From an uncultured Bacteroidota bacterium (GTDB lineage: Bacteria > Bacteroidota > Bacteroidia > AKYH767-A > JABDAW01), in the NCBI GenBank assembly GCA_903844645.1, contig CAIMUP010000137.1, positions 1-36,982 of the forward strand: a stretch of DNA of 36,982 nt, read 5' to 3'. Every line of letters starts with the position of its first letter. The stretch's first letter is position 1. The translations under genes and the position numbers were made by a program. Below the pieces are notes generated by a model. That model saw only the letters and a program-made list of their open reading frames with translations, ran no database searches and was not told the DNA's origin. Positions 17,901-25,883 of the stretch are shown here, piece after piece.

Positions 17901-18064
17901 GGATGAAGGTTTTCGAAAGCACCGATGCCGCTATTCTTTGGAATGGAAAGGTAAACAATACCGGCGGAATCTGCCCTGACGGCACATATTATTATATCTT
18001 CGCTGCCAACGATATTACCGGTAGCAAAGTGTCGGAGAAGGGCTTCATTACTTTGATAAGGTAA
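14987..18064 (+). CDS. Kelch-repeat / PKD surface protein with T9SS type B C-terminus
   Basis: A 1025-residue exported protein. Residues 1-32 are a signal peptide (ends NAHAQ). About 34-462 hold six Kelch-like blades with repeated LWLFGG ... DLWEY/DLWRY ... WTWMNG/WAWMKG blocks, probably a beta-propeller. A PKD domain follows at about 471-550 (GCSPLAVTFNNTS ... HWSFGDTTFS), then three Ig-like/SprB-like repeats (about 555-760) each opening near LCSGDTLIIDAG or similar, then two more PKD-like domains (about 764-930, LWDFGDHHTDTAKNPTHTYT). The final 85 residues are a gliding-motility-associated type B sorting domain (NVFSPNEDGKNDFFNL, IFNRWGMKVFES, CPDGTYYYIF, SEKGFITLIR). It should pass through Type IX secretion to the surface. 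Role may be adhesion or glycan binding; no catalytic motif was seen. Confidence 0.9.
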   Translation: MKNIIPRTAHRFIVATIITFLFLFINKNAHAQQGQWTWMNGNNYINSNGVFGTQSVFAAGNTPPALYEACEWTDKEGNFWLFGGLRSSAPTEFSDLWEYKPALNQWAWIKGPGIANQAGIYGTFMVPSPSNNPGCRAWGVATWVDTAGDLWLFGGLGKDIVGTHNQLNDLWRYNIATNEWTWMNGMNTANDPGDHGSLLVPDQQNIPPSRYETNASWTDNDDNLWLFGGFDGGYLSDVWMFNMSFQEWAWMAGPNITNQPAVYGILGVPDPANTPDGRMVYAKWKESNGDFWMYGGWDGADNWNPKSHNDLWRFDPVTWLWTWMKGDSTANPIGLTGTLCVGAVELKPRGRMENRACWTRKCDNFVNFGGTYDEGLNSYNDLWEYSLPTNTWTQISGNLNANQAGSYGTITVSSATNMPCSRMGSIGWSDTLGNLWMFGGCSDFSVGRFLNDLWRFVPDTTCPHIVGTDTVTSAFNAQPVSGCSPLAVTFNNTSINGSIFHWSFGDTTFSTSVNPTHIYTHGGTYTVTLIANASCAIHPDTTTITITVYPGAAPVITGDSSLCTGGISILDAGTFASYHWSTGATSETITTTTTNTFTVTVTNANGCTGTATKTVTIHPLPTPSISGADSLCSGDTLIIDAGFYSHFHWNNGDTVSVLFITASGTYIVTVTDAFGCSATSSKTITVNPTPTPAITASGATTFCQGDSVTFNVGTYTSYLWNTTATSQVITVNTSGIYIVTVTSMNGCTATALQTVNVIPIPAVSSAFIADTLSGCNPLTVHFTNHSINGVTYLWDFGDHHTDTAKNPTHTYTDTGTFTITLLTINDTSLCGRFADSTSHVSYIVVANKVVITNQFAVNPMKGCTPMVVTITNTTTNASSYYWNLGNGQTSYDKTPPITLYNDSGTYYITLISYASSKCYTAPDTLTISIHADSCALIIPNVFSPNEDGKNDFFNLIADGYTNYRLLIFNRWGMKVFESTDAAILWNGKVNNTGGICPDGTYYYIFAANDITGSKVSEKGFITLIR

Positions 18065-18165
18065 GTACCCATCGCTACCAAACTTTCCACCAGAATAGCC
18101 TTTGTAACCGTGGATGTCTGGAAGTCGAGAAAACATTAAATTCAGGGTAATAAAATTTATAACGA

Positions 18166-18202
18166 AAGGCTCTTCAGACGAATAAAAAATCTGGAGAGCC
18201 TT
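18166..18202 (+). terminator. Terminator-like hairpin after the Kelch/PKD gene
   Basis: AAGGCTCTTCAGA (18166-18178) pairs with TCTGGAGAGCCTT (18190-18202) over 13 bp with one T.G wobble, around an A-rich loop. Only short T runs follow, so termination efficiency is uncertain, but its place 100 bp after the stop fits. Confidence 0.6.
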
Positions 18203-18268
18203 CCTATTTAATGCCATATTGGTATTGAATATTCCCAAAAAGAGGTCGAAAAAAGCCGCCAATCACTG

Positions 18269-18373
18269 CCTTGCGTGTGGAAATCAGAGCCCTGCGTGTG
18301 GAAACCAACGCCCTGCGTGTGGAAACTTTTGACCTCCGTGTGGAAACCATTGACCTCCGTGTGGAAACTTTTG
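18269..18373. repeat. 21-bp tandem array 5 (five units)
   Basis: Units begin at 18269, 18290, 18311, 18332 and 18353. The conserved part is TGCGTGTGGAAA, or TCCGTGTGGAAA in the last units, followed by a variable five to six bases such as CCAACG, CTTTTG or CCATTG. A degenerate unit may precede at 18248. The array lies between two same-strand exported-protein genes. The rest of the gap up to 18549 shows only a possible TAATTTTA promoter-like string near 18497. Confidence 0.9.
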
Positions 18374-18549
18374 ACCCCTTTCGGGGGATGCCCCATCCGA
18401 ATAAACCTATCAAAAGAAGGAATCAAAAAACCATTCCCTAAAGCGTACAGATAGGAAATATTTCAATGGAAATTTCCGAATGTGATTTCCTTTTCTTAAT
18501 TTTACCCCGTTAAATAAAAACAATGCTTGTTGAATTAAATAGTATTCCT

Positions 18550-21500
18550 ATGAAAAAACTGATTCTTTTTATCTCGATTTCCTTTCTCCTTCTCTGTTTT
18601 GATGCTCACGCCCAGCGTTACTGGATGCAACAAGCGGGAGGAAATACCATTGATGCCGGCACCGACCTCGGGCTTGACGGTTGGGGCAATACGTATGCTA
18701 CCGGCTACTTTACCTCTACCGCTACGTTCGGAACTTTTTCCTTGACTCCTGCCGGAGTTGAGGATATTTATCTGACCAAATTGGATAGTACCGGGCATTA
18801 TGTTTGGGCAAAGAAAGCGGGTGGGGGAGGCTCCGACAGACCTATGTCCATGAAGGTTGATCGGTTTGGGAATTCCTATATTTGTGGGTATTTCTATTCC
18901 ACCGCTACCTTTGGTTCTTATACAGTTACCTCCACCGGAGTTCAGGATATTTTTATTGCCAAGTACGATAGTGCCGGAACCTGCCTTTGGGTGAAGAGTG
19001 CCGGCAGTACTGGGACGGATATTGCTTACGGAATTGCGATTGATGGCTTGGGCAATGTAGTCGTTACTGGGGAGTTTATCGGGACGGCTACTTTTGGGTC
19101 ATTTACCCTTGTCAGTATGGATACTACGATAGATGTTTTCACCACCAAGCTCGATGCTAACGGAAACTTCCTTTGGGTTAAACAAGGTGCCGGTCCCGCT
19201 ATAGATAGAGGGCTTGATATTGCATGCGATGCCGCTGGCAATGTTTATGTAACGGGTCAGTTTACGGATACCATCACCTTCGATTTCATTCACAATAACA
19301 ATATGTACAATGCCATCTTCCTAATTAAGTATGATGCCTCTGGTAATGAGCAATGGTTTACTCGGGCTGGCGGCGGCACCTTTAATGTTGCTCGTGCCAT
19401 TGCCATTGATAACAATCAAAACCCTATTATTACCGGAGATTATACAGGAATATTGACGTTCTTCTCGACTTCTGTGGCGCAGACCCATTTGTATGGTCCT
19501 TATACCAACAAGATTTTCATTGCGAAGTACAGCAATACCGGCAATATTCTTTGGGATACCGCGAATGGTTCTGATGGTGAGCTAACGGCAAAGAATCTTG
19601 CGATAGATAGCGCAGGAAACTCTTATATTATTGGAAACTTTACCTGCAAATTGAATCAGTATGCCGATGAATATGGTCAAGGTACCTTCAACAGTGTTGG
19701 CTATTGGGATATTTTTGTTACCAAGTTTAATTCCTCTGCTTCCTGGCAATGGAGCAGACAAGTGGCTGGGCATGGAAATGAATTTGGTGCCGGCATCGCC
19801 GTCAATGCTAACAATATGGTTTATATTACTGGGAGTTTTAATATTGACCTTATCATTCCCGAACGGCAAGATTATGTAAACTTTCTTGGCTACGGAGATA
19901 TGTACTTTCAGGATGATTGTTATTACTACTATTATTACAATAATAGCTGCAATGATTATGCTTATGGCTGGGATTACAGGAAATGGAACACACATGGTAA
20001 TGGTGATGCTTTCATTGGTAAGGGAATTGATCTTTTGAGGTATCCATATTACTACTATATTAGAACAGATACTTTATGTACCCATGATCAGAAGACCATT
20101 TGTATAAATATAAATTATAATTCCGCTGATACTCTATGTCCGGATACAATAAACTTATGTTCGCCAGGAGGTGATATATATGCCAATACTCATACTTGTT
20201 ATGATGAATATATAAGCAATCACCGAGGACCCAATTTCCATTTTCATTGGTCTAATGGTGATACTACTTATCAATCCTATATTCATGCTTCGGGTTATTA
20301 TTCAGTAACCATCACCACTTTTGATGGGTGTTTTACTTCAACTGATTCAGTATATGTGGTGATTAATCCCAATCCACCTATTCCAACCATTTCCGATGAT
20401 CATGGAATCAATACAAATGCTATTATTACTGATACAATATTCTTATGTGCAGACTCTGCTTTACTAACGGGTGGAGGTTATACAAACTGCTCTGTAGGAT
20501 GGACAAATAGTTTTAATCTTTCAGATACCATTTCTACAATAGAAGCAACATACACCGATCGGTATTGGTTCACAGTTCGAAATATCTTTGGATGTAGCAG
20601 AACTAATTATGTTGAGGTTGTTATTAGCAATTTATTAGATACGATTGTTCCAAAACTAAAATGTGTGACTGATGTAGATATGGATGATACCGTTTACTTA
20701 TGTGATGGGCAACCATTTTATATGCTTATTTACGATAGTTTATCAAATCCTATGGCAATTGATGAATGTATTCGTGATGCATATTTTTATTGGTCTGCAA
20801 CACCTTCAACAATTACATATTATCCTATTGGTGATTCATGTAATGTGGAAAATGGTTTCACCCCGTCGGCACCTGGTTGGTACACTATTACAAATACTGT
20901 AGTAAGAATAAGCCATTGTGATACCGATACTGTTATTTGTTCTAAGATGATCTATGTTGTGTTGTATCCCGATACGTCTGTTATAGTTACCTTAACGGGA
21001 AATCTGCATATCTGTCCTGGAGATTCAACTTTATTAATTGCTACAGGCAATACTTCATATTATTGGGAAACTCCCACTTTTTATGGCAACCATGCAGACT
21101 CACTTTGGGCTACACAGACAGGGTATTATTCTATTTCAGTAACCGTTACTACCACGCATGGATGTTCGGCAGATGCTTATGATGAAGTTTATGTTTCTGT
21201 TTATCCCCAACCGCTCGTTACCATGATTCCTATCAGTGGATTAATATGTCCTTTTGATTCTGTTCAGTTGCATTGTGATGGGAATATTACGTTTAACTGG
21301 CATGGTCCGAGTGGTCCTGTTGGTGGCGATACAAATACCATTTATGTCAACCAGCCTGGCAATTATTATTGCATTCGAACGGACACCAACGGCTGTACTT
21401 TAGTATCTAATTTTGTAGAGGTTATTCAATACAATACTCCCTATCTTATGGTCTCGCCAGGGTATGAAATCTGTGCAGGGGATTCAATTTTATTAACTGT

Positions 21501-23247
21501 TGTTACGAGTCCTTCTGCTACAATTCAATGGTTGCCGCCACTTTCGGGGAGTAGCCTTATGCAATATGTTACGACATCGGGAACGTATTCCTGTCAAGTG
21601 GTTTGTTGTAATATTACGACCGTTGTTAATGCAACTGTAACGGTTTCAACTCCAAATGCTCACATTAATGGATTACACACTTTTTGTCAGGGAGATTCTG
21701 TTTTACTCACTGCTGATTCAGGGATGGTTATGTATATCTGGAATCCAGGTAATATTCAAACTCCATTCCTCTGGGTTTCGCAGGCTGGCTGGTATTTCCT
21801 GACTACCTTCGATGCCTTTGGATGTGTTGCTACCGACAGCGTCCACATCACGATGACTCCGCCTTACACTGTTCCTTACCTGCAGGTTTCTGCCCCCGAT
21901 TTTTGTCAGGGGGATTCTGTTTTGATAACTCTTAATACCAATGCCTTGAGCACTATTCAATGGCAAGCCCCACTCACAGGAAATAGTTTTACACAGTATG
22001 TTGATACGTCGGGTACATATATATGCAGTGTGACCTATTGTAATATCACCACTACCGACAGCATCACGGTTAATGAGTTTATACCACTTGCACATATTAC
22101 TGCCGTGGGTCCCATAACCTTTTGTGCAGGAGATTCGGTTATACTTAATGCCAATTCAGGAATGACTACTTACCTCTGGAATCCCGGCTCCTACACCACA
22201 CAATCCATCACTGTACTTCAAAGCGGAAGCTATTCACTTACTACTTCCGATTCATTAGGTTGCGTTGCAACGGATAACATTTCCATCACCGTAACTCCCG
22301 CTTATTCTGTACCTCAATTACACATAAATGCTGATACTTTGTTTTGTCCGGGAGACTCTATCACGATAACTGTTCAAGCGAATTCATTAAGCACACTCGT
22401 CTGGTCGAGTCCATTATCCGGTAATAATTTTACGCAAACTGTTTATGATTCAGGAATCTATATTTGCTCGGTTACTTATTGTAATATTCAAACATCCGAC
22501 AGTGTTCATGTTTATAAATTCTTCCCGCTGGCATTGATTACCGGCACTGTTCGTTTCTGCGATGGCGACTCCGCAATACTCACTGCGAATACCGGAATGG
22601 TTACCTATTTATGGAATCCGGGAGCGATTCCCCAACAAAGTATTACTGTTACGCATCAAGGCACTTATTTTCTTGAAACATCAACTACTGCCGGCTGCGT
22701 GGCGAATGATTCGGTGCATATTTCTCTCATTCCCAATAATGCCCCGATACTCTCGGACACGGTTATTTGCATCGGTTCCTATGCTACGCTGAATGCCAAT
22801 GGTGCACCTACAATCGAGTGGTTTGATTCTGCTAATGGCGTGATTCCTTTCTGGTATGGATATTCTTATATCACTCCTGCTTTGAATCTTCCGGCTACTT
22901 ATTACATCCGTTGCCATACCGATTCTTGCAGGTCATTACGCATTCCGATAACGGTTGATGTAGAGGATTGTCCGCCTACCACCACTAATATTTTTTCTCC
23001 CAACAGAGATGGTAAAAATGACCGATGGAGTATTGATGGGCGTGGTTTGTCAGCCTTAAAAGTAAAGATATTTAATCGTTGGGGAATGCTGATTTATCAA
23101 TGGGATGGCACCTTAGGAAGCTGGGGTGGGGAGGTGATGAATACCGACAAACTGGCTCCCGATGGCACCTACTATTATCTCTTCACTGCCAAAGCCCTTA
23201 CCGGTGCTAACTTCTCCGAAAAGGGCTTCATTACCTTGATAAGGTAG
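18550..23247 (+). CDS. SBBP beta-propeller / PKD-Ig giant surface protein, T9SS type B
   Basis: A 1565-residue exported protein. The start is set at 18550, where MKKLILFISISFLLLCFDA opens a signal peptide ending HAQ; an in-frame ATG at 18523 would add nine non-signal residues. About 22-450 are SBBP-type propeller repeats: repeated GNxYxTGxF ... TATFGxF ... DIFxxKxDxxGxxLWVK blocks. A Tyr/Asn/Asp-rich stretch follows near 455-500 (CYYYYYYNNSCNDYAYGW). Many Ig/PKD-like repeats come next, several opening FCQGDSVLLTADSG or FCAGDSVILNANSG and paired with a cysteine module of the type CSVTYCNITT. The last 85 residues are a type B sorting domain (NIFSPNRDGKNDRWSI, IFNRWGMLIYQW, PDGTYYYLF, SEKGFITLIR). 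Surface display by Type IX secretion is well supported; binding partner is unknown. Confidence 0.9.
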   Translation: MKKLILFISISFLLLCFDAHAQRYWMQQAGGNTIDAGTDLGLDGWGNTYATGYFTSTATFGTFSLTPAGVEDIYLTKLDSTGHYVWAKKAGGGGSDRPMSMKVDRFGNSYICGYFYSTATFGSYTVTSTGVQDIFIAKYDSAGTCLWVKSAGSTGTDIAYGIAIDGLGNVVVTGEFIGTATFGSFTLVSMDTTIDVFTTKLDANGNFLWVKQGAGPAIDRGLDIACDAAGNVYVTGQFTDTITFDFIHNNNMYNAIFLIKYDASGNEQWFTRAGGGTFNVARAIAIDNNQNPIITGDYTGILTFFSTSVAQTHLYGPYTNKIFIAKYSNTGNILWDTANGSDGELTAKNLAIDSAGNSYIIGNFTCKLNQYADEYGQGTFNSVGYWDIFVTKFNSSASWQWSRQVAGHGNEFGAGIAVNANNMVYITGSFNIDLIIPERQDYVNFLGYGDMYFQDDCYYYYYYNNSCNDYAYGWDYRKWNTHGNGDAFIGKGIDLLRYPYYYYIRTDTLCTHDQKTICININYNSADTLCPDTINLCSPGGDIYANTHTCYDEYISNHRGPNFHFHWSNGDTTYQSYIHASGYYSVTITTFDGCFTSTDSVYVVINPNPPIPTISDDHGINTNAIITDTIFLCADSALLTGGGYTNCSVGWTNSFNLSDTISTIEATYTDRYWFTVRNIFGCSRTNYVEVVISNLLDTIVPKLKCVTDVDMDDTVYLCDGQPFYMLIYDSLSNPMAIDECIRDAYFYWSATPSTITYYPIGDSCNVENGFTPSAPGWYTITNTVVRISHCDTDTVICSKMIYVVLYPDTSVIVTLTGNLHICPGDSTLLIATGNTSYYWETPTFYGNHADSLWATQTGYYSISVTVTTTHGCSADAYDEVYVSVYPQPLVTMIPISGLICPFDSVQLHCDGNITFNWHGPSGPVGGDTNTIYVNQPGNYYCIRTDTNGCTLVSNFVEVIQYNTPYLMVSPGYEICAGDSILLTVVTSPSATIQWLPPLSGSSLMQYVTTSGTYSCQVVCCNITTVVNATVTVSTPNAHINGLHTFCQGDSVLLTADSGMVMYIWNPGNIQTPFLWVSQAGWYFLTTFDAFGCVATDSVHITMTPPYTVPYLQVSAPDFCQGDSVLITLNTNALSTIQWQAPLTGNSFTQYVDTSGTYICSVTYCNITTTDSITVNEFIPLAHITAVGPITFCAGDSVILNANSGMTTYLWNPGSYTTQSITVLQSGSYSLTTSDSLGCVATDNISITVTPAYSVPQLHINADTLFCPGDSITITVQANSLSTLVWSSPLSGNNFTQTVYDSGIYICSVTYCNIQTSDSVHVYKFFPLALITGTVRFCDGDSAILTANTGMVTYLWNPGAIPQQSITVTHQGTYFLETSTTAGCVANDSVHISLIPNNAPILSDTVICIGSYATLNANGAPTIEWFDSANGVIPFWYGYSYITPALNLPATYYIRCHTDSCRSLRIPITVDVEDCPPTTTNIFSPNRDGKNDRWSIDGRGLSALKVKIFNRWGMLIYQWDGTLGSWGGEVMNTDKLAPDGTYYYLFTAKALTGANFSEKGFITLIR

Positions 23248-23264
23248 GTGGCTTGTATTATATT

Positions 23265-23295
23265 GTGTAAACCACCTGACAGGTCAGCAAGCATC
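23265..23295. repeat. Dispersed CCTGACAGG element, short copy
   Basis: Nineteen bases (23265-23283) are identical to 76-94. The copy then jumps to a GCATC string that occurs further along in the first copy, as if an internal part were deleted. It lies 18 bp after the SBBP gene stop. Confidence 0.7.
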
Positions 23296-23469
23296 ACTAA
23301 TGATGATGTTGATAAATCATTATCAAAAAACTAAAACAAGCCCTCTAAAGTTTTATTAAATAACAATATTAATGCTCAAACTCACTGCCGTCGCAGAACG
23401 GATGCCTCTTACCTTTACTAAAAATTTGACTTTTTCCGGTGTAGGAACGGTAGGGCTGGCGAAAAAGAT

Positions 23470-23697
23470 GTCATTCGGTTTGCGAGGAATGACCTGTTCT
23501 TCAAAAAAGATGTCATTCTCTTTGCGGGGAACGACATGGGGGACAAAATTCTTGTCATTCTCTTTGCGAGGAACGACATTTTTGGGAAAATTTTTGTCAT
23601 TCCTTTTGAGAGGAATGACAAAAAGTACGCAATATTTGTCGTTCCTCTCAAGAGGAATGACATGTTTTGGGGAAACAGGGTCAGGAAGAAACGACAT
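23470..23697. repeat. 42-bp tandem array 6 with palindromic GTCATTC units
   Basis: GTCATTC or GTCGTTC begins at 23470, 23512, 23554, 23596 and 23638, and a degenerate copy starts at 23680; each step is exactly 42 bp. Each unit has a dyad half: GTCATTCC, a short centre, then GGAATGAC or GGAACGAC, followed by an 18-base spacer. In the fifth unit the centre reads CTCTCAAGAG, close to the reverse complement of the fourth unit's centre CTTTTGAGAG. Frames open through the array are artefacts. The array lies in a convergent gap. Confidence 0.9.
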
Positions 23698-23829
23698 AAA
23701 TGCCTGTTTTGGGTTGTTTTTAAGACAAAATTCAGTGGAAGCGATTATCTCAATGAAAGAACTGCCGATTGTACTATTAGCAGTAAAATTATAAATTAAA
23801 TTAAATTCATCATTAAATAATTAAATAAA

Positions 23830-23940
23830 ATGGGATTAAAGAAAAAAGATGTTGATAGCAAAGAAATTGTAGAAAGTTCATTAACGAAGTCAGGAATCAG
23901 ATTAGGGGTTCTTCCTGCCGTCTATCGTCCATTCGAGTAA
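23830..23940 (+). CDS. Possible 36-residue ORF (remnant or small protein)
   Basis: MGLKKKDVDSKEIVESSLTK begins the frame, which ends RPFE. The ATG is preceded by A/T-rich sequence typical of Bacteroidota leaders. Composition is protein-like (charged helix-like start), but no family is recognised. Its stop codon forms part of the left arm of the inverted repeat at 23936-23987, so the element may have cut off a longer gene. It could equally be chance. Confidence 0.3.
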   Translation: MGLKKKDVDSKEIVESSLTKSGIRLGVLPAVYRPFE

Positions 23941-23987
23941 CCATCCTGACAGGTGCGCCCCTTCGCGTTCCTGTAAGGATGGTTACT
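23936..23987. repeat. Dispersed CCTGACAGG element, hairpin copy
   Basis: AGTAACCATCCT (23936-23947) is the exact reverse complement of AGGATGGTTACT (23976-23987). The stem continues inward as GACAGG against CCTGTA with the same G.A mismatch seen at 119-155. The loop holds GCGCCCC, matching the GGGGCG-type centre of other copies. Confidence 0.8.
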
Positions 23988-24034
23988 AATCAAATAAAAA
24001 TTCAAACAACAAACAACAAATAAAAAAACAAACC

Positions 24035-24121
24035 ATGACCTATCCCGACAAAGAACAATATAAAGCCGATTTACAAAAGGCATTCCTTCCTCATGTACCT
24101 AACACCCGAAAGGTTTTATAA
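24035..24121 (+). CDS. Possible 28-residue ORF (remnant or small protein)
   Basis: The frame starts MTYPDKEQYKADLQKAFLPH and ends after TRKVL. It follows an A-rich leader (CAAACAACAAATAAAAAAAC) that looks like a Bacteroidota translation start. The peptide is amphipathic and protein-like, but too short to assign. It may be a remnant of the same gene as the ORF at 23830, separated by the inserted element; frame and content do not prove this. Confidence 0.28.
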   Translation: MTYPDKEQYKADLQKAFLPHVPNTRKVL

Positions 24122-24137
24122 TTGGAATTCCAATAGA

Positions 24138-25361
24138 TTAATACCTCGCCGCCATGAAGAGATTGATGTCCTTAAAAGGCATCTTGAAGAGGTCAGCAAT
24201 TAATTTGTTTGTGATAGATCCTTTGTACATATAGATACCGTTTCGCACACCCATATCTGCCCATAACGACTGCTCGAAACCTCCTGCCTGCCCCATATTC
24301 AGCAATATCGGAGTAACGACATTCGAGAGGGCATGAGAGGCAGTCCTCGCCACGCGAGAAGCGATATTCGGAACGCAATAATGGATGATGCCATACTTAA
24401 TAAAAGTAGGTTCCGTATGATTCGTAACGACAGATGTTTCAAAGCATCCACCGGCATCAATACTAACATCCACAATGACAGAACCAGTGCGCATTTTGGC
24501 AATCATTTCCTCTGTTACCACGCATGGCGAACGCCCTTCGATAGGAGCCATCGCACCGATTACGACATCGGCAGTAAGGAGTGCTTCAGCAATGGCATCA
24601 GGCGAGATGATGGAGGTGAAAAGCCGCGTTCCGAGATGGTTTTGCAACCTCCGGAGCTTGTATAACGAGTTGTCGAAAATCTTTACTTCAGCCCCCAATC
24701 CTATAGCTGCCCGGGTAGCGAACTCGCCCACCGTTCCGGCTCCTATTATCACGACTTTGGTGGGTGGTATCCCTGATATTCCGCCAAGCATTTCGCCTCT
24801 TCCGTGCATTACATTGCTTAGGTATTCTGCCGCTATCAGTAGCGAAGTGCTGCCCGCAATCTCGCTCATAGATTGTATGATAGGATAGATTCCGGAGCGG
24901 TCTTTTATGTAATCAAATGCGAGGGCGGTAACTTTTTTTGAGGCTAATGTCTTAAAGAATTTATCTGTTTGGGTATTTAATTGGAGGATGGAAAAAAGGT
25001 TCTGCCCGGAGTGGAGGAATTTCAATTCAGCCTCGCATGGCGGCGCAACTTTAAGGATAATATTTGCCTTAAAAACATCTTCTATATGATACGCAATCCT
25101 TGCACCCGCTTCGCTATATTCTGCATCGGTGAAGAAAGCTGCTTTGCCCGCGCCAGCCTCCAGCACGACCTCATGACCATTATTTGTCAGCAAAGCAACA
25201 GCATCCGGAACCAAGGCGATTCGGTTCTCTTGAAAAGAAGTTTCTTTCGGAATCCCGATGAAAAGACTATTCTTTTGCTGCGCCACCTCCAGCATGCTTT
25301 CCTTAGGCATCAACATGCCGGCTTTGGCGATTACTGCTACCTTCGATTTAGCTTCTTCCAT
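24138..25361 (-). CDS. ald: Alanine dehydrogenase
   Basis: A 407-residue member of the alanine dehydrogenase / PNT family, which interconverts L-alanine and pyruvate with NAD and ammonia in the cytoplasm. After an N-terminal extension of about 30 residues common in Bacteroidota, the substrate domain begins SLFIGIPKETSFQENRIALVP (Lys and Arg of the family site). FDYIKDRSGIYPIIQSMSEIAG follows near residues 148-169. The NAD-binding Rossmann motif VVIIGAGTVGEFATRAA lies near 207-223. C-terminal VDVSIDAGGCFETS and HYCVPNIASRVARTASHALS are also typical. Its start is 33 bp after the tsaE stop, and tsaE-ald is probably one operon. Some relatives are annotated as NAD(P) transhydrogenase alpha; length favours Ald. 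Confidence 0.88.
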   Translation of the reverse strand: MEEAKSKVAVIAKAGMLMPKESMLEVAQQKNSLFIGIPKETSFQENRIALVPDAVALLTNNGHEVVLEAGAGKAAFFTDAEYSEAGARIAYHIEDVFKANIILKVAPPCEAELKFLHSGQNLFSILQLNTQTDKFFKTLASKKVTALAFDYIKDRSGIYPIIQSMSEIAGSTSLLIAAEYLSNVMHGRGEMLGGISGIPPTKVVIIGAGTVGEFATRAAIGLGAEVKIFDNSLYKLRRLQNHLGTRLFTSIISPDAIAEALLTADVVIGAMAPIEGRSPCVVTEEMIAKMRTGSVIVDVSIDAGGCFETSVVTNHTEPTFIKYGIIHYCVPNIASRVARTASHALSNVVTPILLNMGQAGGFEQSLWADMGVRNGIYMYKGSITNKLIADLFKMPFKDINLFMAARY

Positions 25362-25394
25362 TGAATTGATAGTATGTTTTTATGCAATATGATT

Positions 25395-25808
25395 TTATGA
25401 TGTTATCCGTACTATTCGTTCTTCATTAATAAAATGAATCTCGGCTTTTACTGAATCCGAAGGCAAAAGGTTATGAATTTTCTCCGCCCATTCAATGAAA
25501 CAATAGCTGCCGCTGTAAAAATAGTCCATACATCCTATATTTACGGCTTCTTCCTCATTCTTAATTCTATAAAAATCGAAGTGATAAACCACCATGTCAT
25601 CAGCCGTTTGGTATTCATTAATAATGGAAAACGTGGGGCTATTGACCTGATCCGTAACCTGAAGGGCTTTACAGAGTTCCTTAATAAGCGTCGTTTTTCC
25701 GGCTCCCATTTCCCCATAAAATGCAAAAACACGTTTGTCTTTACAATAATCCAACATAGTTTTGGCGCATTGTTCGAGGTCATTCACCGAAGTTATATTT
25801 AATTCCAT
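25395..25808 (-). CDS. tsaE: tRNA t6A biosynthesis ATPase TsaE
   Basis: A 137-residue P-loop ATPase of the TsaE family, which assists TsaB-TsaD in forming N6-threonylcarbamoyl-adenosine at position 37 of ANN-reading tRNAs. Motifs are the Walker A FYGEMGAGKTTLIKELCKAL (about 30-49), SPTFSIINEY (about 62-71) and HFDFYRIKNEEEAVNIG, with FIEWAEKI near residue 105. The start is placed at ATG 25806-25808 (MELNITSV) because a TAATTTTG promoter element lies at 25814-25821; a longer in-frame ATG at 25853 would be upstream of it. Length is then normal. It is divergent from plsY and probably co-transcribed with ald. Confidence 0.92.
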   Translation of the reverse strand: MELNITSVNDLEQCAKTMLDYCKDKRVFAFYGEMGAGKTTLIKELCKALQVTDQVNSPTFSIINEYQTADDMVVYHFDFYRIKNEEEAVNIGCMDYFYSGSYCFIEWAEKIHNLLPSDSVKAEIHFINEERIVRITS

Positions 25809-25813
25809 AGTCG

Positions 25814-25821
25814 CAAAATTA
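25814..25821 (-). promoter_or_regulatory. -7 element for tsaE-ald (TAATTTTG)
   Basis: Minus-strand TAATTTTG followed by CG matches TAnnTTTG and lies five bases before the tsaE ATG, implying a nearly leaderless mRNA. It excludes the longer start at 25853. Confidence 0.6.
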
Positions 25822-25860
25822 CAATCCTGACAATAAATGCGGCATGCAACCAAATTTTTC

Positions 25861-25868
25861 TACTTTTG
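25861..25868 (+). promoter_or_regulatory. -7 element for plsY (TACTTTTG)
   Basis: TACTTTTG followed by GCGG matches TAnnTTTG, 15 bp before the ATG at 25884. It overlaps an in-frame TTG at 25866, ruling out that start. Confidence 0.65.
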
Positions 25869-25883
25869 GCGGCTCGAAAACAG

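Noticed and set aside
25809-25853. Longer N-terminus for TsaE
   Set aside because: It would start upstream of the TAATTTTG element and adds a Cys-rich, non-conserved stretch.
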